Part shown: positions 42,450-53,810 of the stretch, one piece after another
Layout of the letters: each line of letters opens with the position of its first letter
How positions within the stretch are numbered: the first letter of the stretch is position 1
From: Nemania diffusa
Taxonomy: Eukaryota; Ascomycota; Sordariomycetes; Xylariales; Xylariaceae
Length of the DNA: 64,000 nucleotides
Reading direction: 5' to 3'
Assembly: GCA_038501195.1 (NCBI GenBank)
Contig: JBBPUQ010000002.1
Coordinates: 5,595,001 to 5,659,000, forward strand
Notes under the pieces: generated by a model
Databases searched by the model: none
What the model saw: only the letters and a program-made list of their open reading frames with translations
What the model was told of the DNA's origin: nothing
Program-made: the position numbers and the translations under genes

Positions 42450-44917
42450 TCACAAGTAGTCGTACAACACCAATCTTGTAGCGTCTTTGTATGTGATAGA
42501 GTCGCATGTTCGCTGGTCGTACGTCGAAAACTCGTTAAATACCGCAACGGCTTCTTCCAGCAGGGCACGGTGTTCTTTGCCTGCCGACTTCTGGCACTCG
42601 GCGTACGCAAATGCTGCGCGGGGAATGTAGCGCCGTGCATGTCTCTTCAATCGGTAAGCTGGGAGAATCTCCTCGAAATAAGACCTATTAAAGATTAGTG
42701 AGCTTTTCTAGGGATTGGGAGTGGGAGACTTGCTCGGCGCGTGCAAAGTCGTTTTGGCGAGTACAGTGGAGTGCGACCTTGAATTTGCAATGGAGCGCGA
42801 CGAGGCTTTGTTCGCCGGCAGTTTTCTTGACGTGAATATAAGCTTCGGAATGCATGGCAAGACTGTCCTCGAAGCGCCTTTGATAGTATCGGACGTCGCC
42901 AAGCGTATAGAACAGCGCTCCCGTCCTGTGCCTGTTAGAGTGCTGTAATTGTCATCATGACTTTGCATGGGCACTTACTTCATGGATACACGATCCTTGT
43001 CACCGAGTACCTCGATACGGTCGTTAATGGCTGTTACTAGGATATTTGCAGCCCTCTCGTCGTCCTTCAGCAAAAAGTGAGCATGGGCGAGATGATAATA
43101 CCCATTGAAAAGCCAGTCTTTCTTGAAGCCAGGAAGTGATTTTCGTACGGCGATAGATTCTTCCAGTACTTCTATGGCTTTGTGATAGAGTGCAGCCATG
43201 TTATAAGCAATTCCCATATGGTGCAATGCTGCTGCTAGGCCTACTGAAGTCTGGCCTGATACGAGATGGCGCTCAGACTCTATTTCCATCGTCCTACTTG
43301 CACAATGGAAGAGCTCATCGCCATCTCGGGCCAGAAAGGCGAGGCCAATCTTTCCGCGGCAAATGCGGAGCTCATGCTCGATGGTTTCAGGGCCTTTTGG
43401 TGTCTCTGTCGATTCAAAAATTGAAGCCGCAACAGTTAGGTGTTGGGTTCCTTCTTGGTGTTCTCCACGCTCGACATGATAGCTACGAAAGTTAGCTACC
43501 TGAGCCGTCGAGATAAAGCGGATACATACCTTGCGGCCTCACACAACAACTCGCAGAGCTTGAGACGCAATGTTGAAACATGACCTGCTCTCTCTAATTC
43601 CAGGTAGCAATTGCTCAAGGAGGAAACATGCAGGACCAGCTTCTCACACAATGACCAACGAGTGATTCTGCCTTGGGTGCCAATAACATAAGGCTCGCCG
43701 AGGCCGGGCCAACGCTGAGCAATCCGGCTGTACACGTCGTGGAGAACCGCTTCTGACAGAGCTGCGTCACTTGCTACTTTAGCTCGCACAACTTCCTGTA
43801 CTATTCGGTGTATAGTCCAGTTAGAGTCATTGTCCCGCTCCACCAATGACTGAGCCATGAGAGTCTCGCAACAGCGATAAAGACTAGACTCATTGGAAGG
43901 GTAATTCGGCACATGTGAACGCAAAGCGGTGGGACGAACTAGATCTTCTGGTATCCCCACGGCATCGAGAAAGGCAAATAAGCAGAGCACAGCGAATATC
44001 TCCTGCGAAGCTTGGTCGTCTTGTGACAGCGATTCCAGGGACCACGCGGAGCCGATGTTACTCGTATAGCCACGCAGCGGACTTTCTTCCAGGTAGACGT
44101 TGTACAGATCACTCTCACTAGGGTGGATCTCAGCAAACTTCGGGATAGAGATCTTAGACTGCTGAATATATGAGCCGACTTGCATCAACGCAAGCGGGAA
44201 ACCATGCAAGCGTCTTGCAATGTTCACTGAGGCTTCTCCCACTACAGAACTGTCATCGTTGCCCGATCCTGCGTAGTATTTCAGGACAGACGCAGCTTCG
44301 GCAGTATTGAGATCTTTCAGAGATAGCGTACTAGTCGTCCTAGAAGGTTCAAGCTGCGGAAGCACATCTACTCTGCGGCTGGTGACTAGGACGCTTCCAT
44401 GCCCCTTGTAAGGCCAATAGGGCTCGATGGTAGCCCAGTCTTCCACGTTGTCGAAAATCAAAAGCCAGGTGGCCAGCTCGTTCTGATTGGCTTGATCTTG
44501 TCTTTGATCAGAGGAGTTAGCTGATTTTAGCGGTATCTTGAACCAAGATCTCAACGCTTCTCGGCACTGCTCCGCGTCTAGCTTCTCAGACTCCGCTAGG
44601 ATACCTAGCCTGACGGCGAGAGTCTCGTACTGGCGGGATAACCGGAGAGTTTTGTCTGCCGTGATGAATATAATGACGTCGTAATCCTTTCTATGCTTAT
44701 TGATATACTGGTACGCAAGCTCAGTCTTGCCAACGCCGCCAAGTCCCGACACTGAACAAGTGCGAAGCATCGGGCAAGCGAGCCGCTTAGCATCGGGAAG
44801 GAGCTTCGAGGCGATATAATCAAGCTCTTCCTCGCGACCGTGAAAATACCTTTCTCGGTCTCCGCAAGTCTCTGGGAAACAGAATGGTACTTGCGCTCCA
44901 AGCCGTCGTGGCAACAT
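42450..44917 (-). CDS. NB-ARC STAND protein with TPR C-terminus
   Basis: Four exons: 44917-43530, 43482-42979, 42931-42734 and 42684-42450, 774 residues from the first in-frame ATG (MLPRRLGAQV). The NB-ARC NTPase has the P-loop GLGGVGKT (58-65), Walker B LLIFDNVED (152-160), sensor VLVTSRR (176-182) and GFPLAL (239-244); a winged-helix region with TIHRIVQE follows. From about 463 on, helical pairs (AAALHHMGIAYNMAALYHKA, WLFNGYYHLAHAHFL, ALFYTLGDVRYYQRRFEDSL, FARAE-SYFEEILPAYRLK) are TPR repeats. Such proteins are fungal relatives of NLRs and may act as switches in self/non-self or cell-death responses. No N-terminal effector domain precedes the NTPase. In-frame Ser/Thr-rich codons continue upstream to 45079 without ATG, so an extra 5' exon is possible. 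The last intron is of the GC-AG type. The gene is intact and probably working. Confidence 0.85.
42685..42733 (-). other. GC-AG intron in the NB-ARC/TPR gene
   Basis: The donor reads GA|GCAAGT, the best form of the rare GC donor, and the acceptor is TTTAATAG. The intron is 49 bp with a CTAAT branch-like site. Only this junction joins FARAE to SYFEEILPAYRLKRHARRY in frame and restores the last TPR pair. Reading through instead would stop at LEKLTNL within 15 codons. Confidence 0.75.
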
Positions 44918-45200
44918 GCTATGCCCAGATCCAGACGAGGCGGACGACCCAGGCAAGGAGCGTGGAGGTGTTAAAACCACAAGTGAGCAATCACTACTTT
45001 CTGTTCCGGATGCTTGCGATGACGGCGTTGGAAGTCGTTCTGTACTTTGGCCGGACGTTGATGCTGAGTCTGTCAGAGGAGGAAGTCACAGAGTGAATAG
45101 AAGTCCTGTCGCAGCTAGGTAGAAGGTGTAGTGCAGGGCTCAATAGATAGATTCATTGATTCCTGACCTTCTAGATCTATAAGGGGGACCGAAGGTCCCT

Positions 45201-45209
45201 TATATATAG
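45201..45209 (-). promoter_or_regulatory. Probable TATA box for the NB-ARC/TPR gene
   Basis: On the minus strand GGCTATATATAAGG lies about 290 bp upstream of the ATG at 44917. A start site near 45170 would give a leader with a short upstream ORF of 13 codons (MNLSIEPCTTPST). The TATA box sits beside a small palindrome, AAGGGGGACCGAAGGTCCCTT. It is assigned by position and sequence only. Confidence 0.45.
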
Positions 45210-46821
45210 CCAAGTCAATAGATATAACCACCCTATAGGGTGCCTGTTACTTTATCACCTGACAGAGTCGCCCAGCTTGTCAGGCTGCGGCAAATATGCG
45301 AAAAGCCTCGACACAGCGAAAAATGTATTCGGTGGAAATGTTTCGCGATTGCTACCGTGATAGGCATTAGATGAAGTTTGAATCAATCCACAGAAGGTAG
45401 TCTAGAAAGCGGACGGCACGTTAGCGTTCCATATTGTCAGGAAGTCTGGCTCAGCAGGTATGGTCTTCTCTCTCGCCCCTAACCCTAGTACGACTCTGTT
45501 ATCGTCTACCAAATTATTAAATCAGCGGTCAGCCGTTTAACACATGGAGCTTGGGATTCGGACTGTTACGGCTCAAGGACCGGAATATGAAGGAAACATA
45601 TATGGTTGCACAATGTTTCACAACAGCGCTAGGATCAGGATCCTGCGCGTTAAAATGCTTCAGGTTTTGCAGCAAAACTTCAATTACATTCTGAACCAAC
45701 CACATCGTAAGTCCTCATAGCCTACCTTTCCTACCTTTGCGGGCTGCATAAGGCTGGCTGATGGGCGTCAAACACGTATGAGGAGCGGGATGAATTTCAG
45801 ACCTCTGCCCCGGGTCAGAAGGTCGAGATCCAATGGGGGCCGGCCACATACTTTTTAGGAGAGCCTGTTTTGCCCCATGTCTTACCATAACTTGCCTGGA
45901 TTACGATATAATAATAAAATATATCATAAAGAAAACTCGCTAATATAGTATAAAATAATTAAAATAATTTTATCAACTATATTATTTTGATAAAAAAAAC
46001 TTATTGTAAGACGTATTTGAAATTTCAATTTTAAAAATTATTATAATTTCGTTTCTTGAATTGTATGATATGAAAAATACGCAATTTAGGAGAAATATCA
46101 AAATCAAGTGTCACTGAGAGGCACGGCATAAGGGCAACCCCTATTTAATAATGCGCACTAGTGTACCTACTTCGCTTCCTAAAAATTAGACTCTAGAATT
46201 GCGAGAAAACAGACTTTCCCATGTTAAATACCTTGTGTAGGAGGCTCGTATTGATATGTTTGGATATGTAATTGCTTGGAACTTTGTAAGGATACTGAAA
46301 TCTGTTCAAGGATCTCCATAATAATTCGGTAGATAACTGCTAAAATCTTTCGCGATTCCTCGCATATGAAACAATTCTGCGATTTTAAAATAGATCGTCC
46401 ATACATTAATAATTACATGACTGTAGTAACTTTCTCTTTTGTGATGCGTGAGCCTTGCTTGGAGGACAATTGGCATATTGTAATTAAATCGTTGGTGGCA
46501 TTGCTATTTGACAACATTAAGAAAGCCATTTTCTAGGAAGACTCTTTCGTTAGGTAACAGGGACGGTACTGAGATATGTATCATAAGAAAATATTTTCAA
46601 TTTCTCTTTACAAAGGGGCCAATAGTCATTGCCCAACTCTGAGTAGGTAGTAGTCCTACTAAGACAAAATATACTCATGCTCTAGGTTACCCCTATACGC
46701 AGACCTGCGAGATAGGTCTTCACTATAATATACGACTATTCGAATTTGATGCTATATTTAACTAGAAAAGATTAGCAAAAACTACGATAAGTCAACCGAG
46801 TCTATAATAAATCTGCCTAGT

Positions 46822-46889
46822 AACAGAACTTCAGCACTAGCCATGACACTGCTAAAAGTAGATCGTTGTCAAGTTGAGCATTTGATCAT
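46822..46889 (+). repeat. Dispersed repeat, copy B
   Basis: The partner of 33841-33910, in the same orientation. The shared core runs from AACAGAAC through CCATGACACT to TTTGATCAT. Similarity fades after the last word. Confidence 0.55.
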
Positions 46890-47087
46890 CTGTAGCTCCC
46901 TATATCAAACCGTAATAGAAATTCGTAGTAAGACTGAATACAAGGCCATCTCAAAGTAACCGACAGCAGTTTCTAAACTGGCTATTAAAGTCTATGCATT
47001 AGTAATATATTGGGCTGGACACACCAGTCTTCTATGGTGTATTTATAGTACAAGATATACACTACGCTCTATCCAAGTGAATTAGAT

Positions 47088-47139
47088 CTTTACTATGAAG
47101 TACTGTTTTACTATGAAGTGCTGTTTTACTATGAAGTTG
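47088..47139 (+). repeat. 18-bp tandem repeat, about 2.8 units
   Basis: The unit TTTTACTATGAAGTGCTG repeats almost exactly (one A/G difference), ending partway through the third unit. It lies in non-coding DNA upstream of the two-RRM gene. Confidence 0.8.
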
Positions 47140-47747
47140 TATATAACTCGGTCTACTTTTATATGGAATTACGGGGCCAAACTTCTAGCCCCAGGAATTC
47201 TATCCCAACCAGGTTTGGTAATCATCAACCTGGTAACTTCTTTAAGTGTCTAGTCTAATATAGGTTTGATATCACATCCGAAGGCCTTCAGATAACAAGG
47301 AAATATAACTTCTCACAAAAAACTAGGTAACATACAAAGAGAAATACATACTACCAACAATACGTGTGTCTCAGCTGTCTAGTCAGTGTGCTGGGGAAAA
47401 CGGCGTCACAGCAACCATCTCTGGCGGAGTACTCCCGCCGACTTCACTGTTTAGTCCATGTTCCGAGCAAAAGCCATAATATTCCAGTCATGAGCTTTCA
47501 CCATGTGCTGCCCTACACAGCCGCACTGCGGCAGAGTTGTTTGCCTCATAAGCCGCATCACACAAAATTTGTTTATGTTTTAAAATGAACTTGGAGGGCA
47601 GCTTGAATTTTTCTTCCTCCACATTTCCACACACACAATTTCTGGTTGCAACAACTCAGAGCCTGACTGCCAGACACACCTCTGCCAGACACACCTCTAC
47701 ATTGCACCTTATCCTACTTCATCAGCACTTCTACATATTAATTCACC

Positions 47748-48431
47748 ATGACTGACCAAAACCAAACTGTTATTCCGCTTGGCGTTGAGGAAGATGTAGA
47801 TCCTCGACATATTGCCTTCGCCCAGCAAAACGGCAACGCCAATATGCTTCAGCTTCATCAGCCCGGTATGGAGAACGCCGGCGTGTGGATCTCGGACATT
47901 CCTGTCGGCATTACCCACAAATACCTGTTCCGCTCGTTCGTCGATTGCGGCAAGATCTTTTCTGTCAGCTTTTCAACATATGACCCCCATTCCGAGTCCG
48001 GGGCGGCCAACGTGATCTTCTGGAACGCCGAGGGCGCGGAGAAGTTCATGGAGAAGGCGCGTGAGGGCTTGATCTGCCTCAAGGGAGATAAGCCTAAGGT
48101 GACTTGGAGCCGTTACGTGGAGATGAGCCAGGGGAGATCCAACAAGTCGCGCGTCATCATTGTCTCAGGCCCGGACGCTGTCGTCAGCGAACCTCACCTC
48201 AGGGGTTGCATCTTCACGTTTCCGCACGAACTAGAGGATGTGAAGCTCCATTATGAAACGGACAGCTGGGCAATCATCGAGTTCCGCTTCTCATCTGTTC
48301 AGCAAGCGGAACTTGCGGTCGAGGCAATCGAGAGATGGCAGCAGCGACGGGACATCCAACCGATGTGGCAGTATGACTGGGAGGATGTCGAGATTGAATA
48401 CGAGGACGACTCGCGTAGGAGTAGGAGGTAA
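47748..48431 (+). CDS. Small protein with two RRM-like folds
   Basis: A single 227-codon frame starting MTDQNQTVIPLG. Residues about 45-112 fit an RNA-recognition motif: GVWISDIPVGITHKYLFRSF (beta1-alpha1), GKIFSVSFSTYDP (beta2), GAANVIFWNAEGAEKFM (beta3-alpha2). Residues about 134-200 fit a second one: SRVIIVSGPDAVV, then SWAIIEFRFSSVQQAELAVE. The RNP positions are only partly aromatic. The tail is acidic then Arg-rich (YEDDSRRSRR). RNA binding is probable but the target is unknown. It shares its general layout with the RRM-like protein at 26637-28052 but not clear sequence identity. A CT-rich leader precedes the ATG. Confidence 0.75.
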   Translation: MTDQNQTVIPLGVEEDVDPRHIAFAQQNGNANMLQLHQPGMENAGVWISDIPVGITHKYLFRSFVDCGKIFSVSFSTYDPHSESGAANVIFWNAEGAEKFMEKAREGLICLKGDKPKVTWSRYVEMSQGRSNKSRVIIVSGPDAVVSEPHLRGCIFTFPHELEDVKLHYETDSWAIIEFRFSSVQQAELAVEAIERWQQRRDIQPMWQYDWEDVEIEYEDDSRRSRR

Positions 48432-49443
48432 TAATTATTTCGGATTCTGAGTCGGGTGATTCTGAGTAATCCGGGTGCTCACTGTCTAGGCCGGATTAAT
48501 AGGGCCCCTGAGATACTGAGATACTGAAGGACTGCGAGCCTAGGTGGACAGCTGGTGTGCCGTGTACCACAACGGGTATAAGTGGTGTCTCCTCAACTCT
48601 AGAGTCTAGGTAGGTTGTCGGGACCTGGAAGCTGGAGGTATACGCATCATTGACTACGACACTCGCGGTGGAAAAGTCACGTTCTATAGCAATGTAGCTT
48701 TAGCAACGTGCGCAATGACAGAAAATAACAAAAACCGGACTACTGATGCCTCCCATATGTGACCTATGACAACAACTTCATAAGTATTATTTACCCAAGT
48801 AACAAAATGCGCTAGTAATTATATACCTGCGTACATCTATATCAAGCACTATCTTGCGACATGCGTTAACGGGAAAAATGCACGGATGGAATATATGTGG
48901 TAATGAGTCGATTTCACGTCGTGGTTGTTCATTATAGATATGCCTATAGAGGGCATTTATTACATGGTGTTGAATACAGAATATGGAATTGTAGGAGGTT
49001 AGGTTGGCAGCGACACTAAAAATGATTTTGAATCAGGGTCTGGATATAGACAATGCAATATAGATTGGCAACTCTCAAGGTCTCAAGACCGGCAATAAAG
49101 GTGGTTAATACAAAAATAATAATACGAGGATCCGAGGTATTGTATCGAGGCGTTCGTTGTCAGAAGCTATGGTGTTGCACTTAGATACCTAGGTACCTAT
49201 AAATTTCACCGCCTAACGTTTTGGGATTCTCCTGGGGCGGTGAGGTAGACCCCTGTAAAGTATTGCCAAGCAGAAAAAAAAAGTGCCCCTCCGCCCCGGT
49301 CACATTGCATTTTGGCTACTCCAGGTTCATGTCGAGTGCAGTCCGAATTCCCAATTGCCTATTGGGTGAAATAGCCCAGGATTCATATTCTCTTCTTTTC
49401 TTCTCCTCTTCCACTAAGTGTAAACGCGAGACAGTAGTCTATC
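48432..49443. other. Intergenic region, POL5 promoter
   Basis: This 1-kb region lies between two plus-strand genes and contains the promoter and leader of the Pol5 gene, with a TCTTCTTTTCTTCTCCTCTT tract at about 49388-49410. No repeat or RNA gene was seen. Confidence 0.55.
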
Positions 49444-52400
49444 ATGGGAAAGCGAAAGCGTGGCGGCAGCAAGGCCGGTGCCGTGAACGGACAGCCGACT
49501 CAGAAACGCCCCAAACACGATGAAGCTATTCCCAACGCCCCCGAGTCGAAGCAACTTGATCTCGACAAGTCACCTTTCCCGGACGAGACTTCCCGCGAGA
49601 ATAGGAAGCGCGAGGCTGAGATATACGAGCTACTCGGAAGCCTTGATAACGACGAACGTCTTGCTGCCGCCGATGCACTCGTCACCGCCCTGCTCGCCGG
49701 TTCCGAGCCAGCCCTGAAGAGACATCTTGAAAAGCGATTGTTCCGTGGTCTTGCGAGCTCTCGCAATGCGTCCCGTGTCGGGTTTAGCCTCGTCATCACC
49801 GAGATCCTGCGACAATTGTTCGGATCTTCGGACCTCGCAAAAACAAAGTTTGCTGGCCTCACCTTTGAGAAGGCGCTGGGCGTGTTGGTCGATGCGACGA
49901 CAACCGGCGGGAGTGCCCCTGGCCAGGAGGAAAGAGACTACTATTTTGGGCGATTGTTCGGCCTACAATGTTTTGTCGAGGCCAAGATTCTGTTCGGAGA
50001 CAGCACTAGGTGGCCCAAAGTGCTGGACTTGTTGCTTGAGATGGCTCACAAAAAGGTCTGGATTCGATCACACTGCGGTTGGGTTATAGTAGAATGCCTG
50101 CCTCAGATGGGAAAAGAGGGAGCCGAAGCGGCGCTTCAGAAGTTCTCTGAAATGGGCCTGGGGAAGACTGCTGAGGGGGTCGGCATTTGGTTACGCGCCC
50201 GCAGCTGCTATCCAACCGCCAAATTCCCACCGAAACCTTGGGCCGATCCGTTGAGCCCCGGCGCCCTTCCCGAAGTCGCTCGGGTTCTCAGAGAAAACGT
50301 GGCGAGCGATAAAGGAGAAGATGCTGCGATAGCTAAACTGAAACAGAGCAATTGGACAGCACAGCTGCATTTTGTTTGGGACTTGATCCTGGCCAGCTTG
50401 CTAGAATCGAGTGCCACAGACCAAAAACATGGCAAAGGCCAAGTCAGGCTTTTCTGGACTACTGTCGTTGACGATGGGCTGTTCTCCAAGAATGCTTCAG
50501 ATGGCCAGAAATTCCGGGGCTTCATGATTTTTCAGAAGTACCTACATGGTCTCGCTTCTGTAGATAGGTCACTGGCCAAAGAACTCTTCACGCGCAACTT
50601 GATGAAGTGCTTGATCAACCAAGCGGCAAAAGAGGATCGCTATCTTCACCGCGCGGCTTTGAAAACCCTACAATCGATCGAGAAGGTCGTTGAAGCCCAA
50701 CCTGAGCTGCTCGTACCCGTACTAAAAGAGCTCATTGGCACATTCGGGCTATACGATTTTGATCAACGAACGGCATCCAAGACGATCGAGAGTCTGCTGC
50801 AATGGGCTACCCCTGCTAATTCGAAGAAGATCCTTAAGCTTCTTCGTGACCCTGTTTTGAACCTAAAAGAGTATGATCTCTTCCCTCTCTTTCGTCTATA
50901 TTTGTTCTAACCAATCTTTTTTAGTGCACCCGCCGATGCTGAAAAGCTGCGACAAGCCTATGCGGACTATGTTTTCAAGATGACCGTTCAGGCCAAAGTA
51001 TCTGGTACCGACTTAGTAGACGCGGATAGTAAAAGCGCCCTCGAGGTCGGCATTAAAGAGCTGGCGTCTTGTGCGTACTCCACACAAGAAGAGTTCAACC
51101 CACCTCTTTCCGAAAAGACTAGAGACATTTTCCGCAACCGACTTGCCTCTGCCTTTTCGAAAGTCACTAAGCAACACGACAACACAAAATACCTCTGTGA
51201 TACTGTCAGATCAGTGAAACCCACGGCCGTGGCAATGAGTGACGAAATCGAGACTGAGCGCAAGGGTGCCTTGAAAGCGATGGGAAAACTTCTCAAGACG
51301 CCTAAGAAATCCAGCGATAATTCTAATAACGTGTCCTCAGGGCTTGCGCTACTCTATGCCACTACTCTTTTACAATTATATAATGGTGTGCCAGACGCTC
51401 TTCTCATTCTGCAGGATATTGAAGCCTGCTCCGAGAAAACGAAGAGCGAAGAAGCTGGGGCGTCAGAGCTACTAGTAGAGATTCTGCTCGCTCTAGTATC
51501 CCGGCAGTCGCCTATGATGCGTCAGATAAGTGAACAAGTTTTTGAGGCGTTCGCACCACAAATATCGTCTAGCGCTCTTCAGCTTCTCACAGAGAATTTG
51601 CTAGCCGAAGAAAACTCAAGGGGACACCAAGCCTTATTTGAGACCAATGATGAAGATGAGGAGATGGCTGACGCTGCAGAATCTGATTCTGGCAGCGGTA
51701 GCGGGGATTCGGACGAAGATGGGATATCCGAGATCGGCTCCGACGTTGAGTTCGTGACACTAAATGGGGCGGACATAGCCGTAGACGGCGATGCTGATGA
51801 GGACCAACATGAAGGGGATAAAGAGAAAGAGAGTGGTGACGAGGAGGAGCCTGAGGACGCCGACCTTGCAGCACTTGACGATGCTCTCGCCAAAGTTCTC
51901 AATAGCCACCGCCTCGATAAAGACCAAGAGGCTCAGTCATCTGATGACGACTCCGATATGACTGACTCGGAGATGATGGCACTCGACGAGAAGCTTGTTG
52001 ACGTTTTCAAGCATCGGATCAAGACAACCAAGAAAAAGAATGAGAAAAAGGACGCTAAAGAATCAGTTGTTCTCTTCAAGCACAGAGTCCTGGATTTGCT
52101 GCACATATATGTCAAACAAGAAGCTTCGAACGTCTTGGCCTTCGGCCTCCTCCTCCCGCTTCTGGAGCTGGTGCGAACGACATCTGCCAAACCTCTCGCT
52201 AATAAAGCGATGAACATTCTTACCGACCTCAATAAGGCGTCAAAGAAGACCCGGGCTAAGGGTACACAGATCGATACAGAGGCTCAGTTTGAGATGCTGA
52301 GGGACATCCATAAGGAGGCCTCGAAGGACATGTCACACGCGTTTGGAAGAGCCGCGTCGACAGCAAGTTTGCTCGTATCATCCAGCCTGTGGACAGCTGA

Positions 52401-52548
52401 TCAGGCGAATGTCGATCGCATCAACACTCTGTACGCGCAAACCTTTGCGGATTGCCAAAAGGGCAAAACCAAGATGCAGGGTGCTTTCTTCTCTGACTGG
52501 GTGAACTGGGGCATGGGCCATGCCAACAATAATAACACGGGCGAATAG
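49444..52548 (+). CDS. POL5: DNA polymerase phi / Pol5, rRNA-production factor
   Basis: Two exons, 49444-50870 and 50925-52548, 1016 residues. The 54-bp intron (GTATGA...TTCTAACC...TTTTTTAG) joins NLKD to APADAEKLRQAYADYVFK; without it the frame stops. The N-terminus is basic (MGKRKRGGSK, KRPKHDE), suiting a nucleolar protein. The rest consists of helical HEAT-like repeats (FRGLASSRNASRVGFSLVIT, VWIRSHCGWVIVECLPQ, YLHRAALKTLQSIEKV), as in yeast Pol5 and human MYBBP1A. A long acidic segment (about 718-810, DEDEEMADAAESDSGSGSGD and EEEPEDADLAAL) is a family hallmark. Despite its name, the protein works in rDNA transcription and ribosome assembly, not replication. Its length is normal. The downstream neighbour faces it. 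Confidence 0.93.
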
Positions 52549-53810
52549 AAGTCTAGGGGCGGCTTACTTTCTCTAGGCTAAGGGCTTAGATAGAGATTTC
52601 TTGGTTTTAACGGATACCCCTTAAATATGAAAATGTGTGCAACCGGCCTGTTCGACTTTTGAAATTGAAAGTTTATTTGTCACAACTAGGGTCTGAAATG
52701 AATAGTATCAGAAAATCCACGTTTTCGTCGTAGATGACTTGAATTGAGTATTGTCAGCAATGGTTCTTAACCTTTTAACAGTCTGCTCTGTAGAAACCGT
52801 AGTATTGCGCAATGGAAGTTGGGCCTGGAGCGTTCAGTTCATGGTACTGGCAGATACCTGGGCTGATCCCTCTCACTGGAAAGTAATCAATCAATTAGTA
52901 GTTTGAAAACCACACGTATCTCTCTTTCGAGGCCGTCTAGAGACATGAGATGACTCCGCGGTCTCTGAGGCGAGGTTGTGCATCAAATAGCACTCCGTAG
53001 TCCGAAATGGCGACCGCCCCGAAAGGTTTCTGCCGAAATGGATAAGTTTTTGGTAGTTACTTCTTATGCCCATCCGCTGCTGTAACGGTGTTACAGTTTT
53101 TAGAGAATACAGAACCGGTTACTACTGCGCGGGGTTTCGTCCCTGTTTAGATATACTAATATTACTGGCCTCGCTGTTGCGAAAATCGGCAGCTTCCCCC
53201 TTTATTTAACTTGGCTGAAAGACTAGATCGAGTAGAGTGACACTTACTCACTTTTCTTGCTCTACCATGGACATACTACACATGCCGGCCTTTATCTGGA
53301 TAGTGTAGAAGAGCATTTACAACCGTAGAACAGTATCTTAACCGCCCATCTAGTCAACATTTATTTGTAGTTAGGCAGATAAGCTAGAGTTTGACGAGAT
53401 ACATTGAATACTGCAATGGTGGAGGTAGCATGGAACTCGCGGAAATTAGAACAGTCGTGCATTGGCCTTAGGAGATACTAATTAAAGTTACTAGTAAAAT
53501 CATGCTCTATTTCGAATGTAGGATATAATAGCATCACTATGTAGTATCTTGACTACTTGTTGGTCAAGGGTTGAAATCTAGTTCAAATCCATGCGTTCCC
53601 GGCACCCGAATGCATCGCAAAAGCCGTTAAATACCAATACACATACACCAATTCTAGGGCGGCCCTAGACAAAGACATTGCGATACTAGATATGAGTGTG
53701 CCGATTCCCATTTAGGGTAGAATAACTCCGAATAATGCAGGAACCGATAATGCGGGTATCTCAACTTTTTCGAACCACCAACGCCGACGCCGTTTAGCAA
53801 AATCAACCAT
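52549..53810. other. Convergent 3' spacer
   Basis: This 1.3-kb region lies between the stop codons of the Pol5 and Drn1-like genes. It is moderately AT-rich with no convincing frame; a TTCAAATCC word near 53580 is not part of a tRNA fold. Nothing else was seen. Confidence 0.6.

Larger units (their letters stand above)
44918..47747. other. Gene-free region with AT-rich patches and repeats
   Basis: This 2.8-kb region separates two divergent genes. It contains the putative promoter of the NB-ARC gene, an AT-rich island at about 45900-46090 that may be a decayed repeat, one copy of a dispersed repeat (46822-46889), and an 18-bp tandem repeat near 47100. The frame 47364-47588 has no recognisable content. 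I see no gene. Confidence 0.5.

Noticed and set aside
53570..53620. TTCAAATCC word resembling a tRNA T-loop
   Set aside because: No matching acceptor, D or anticodon stems could be paired around it.
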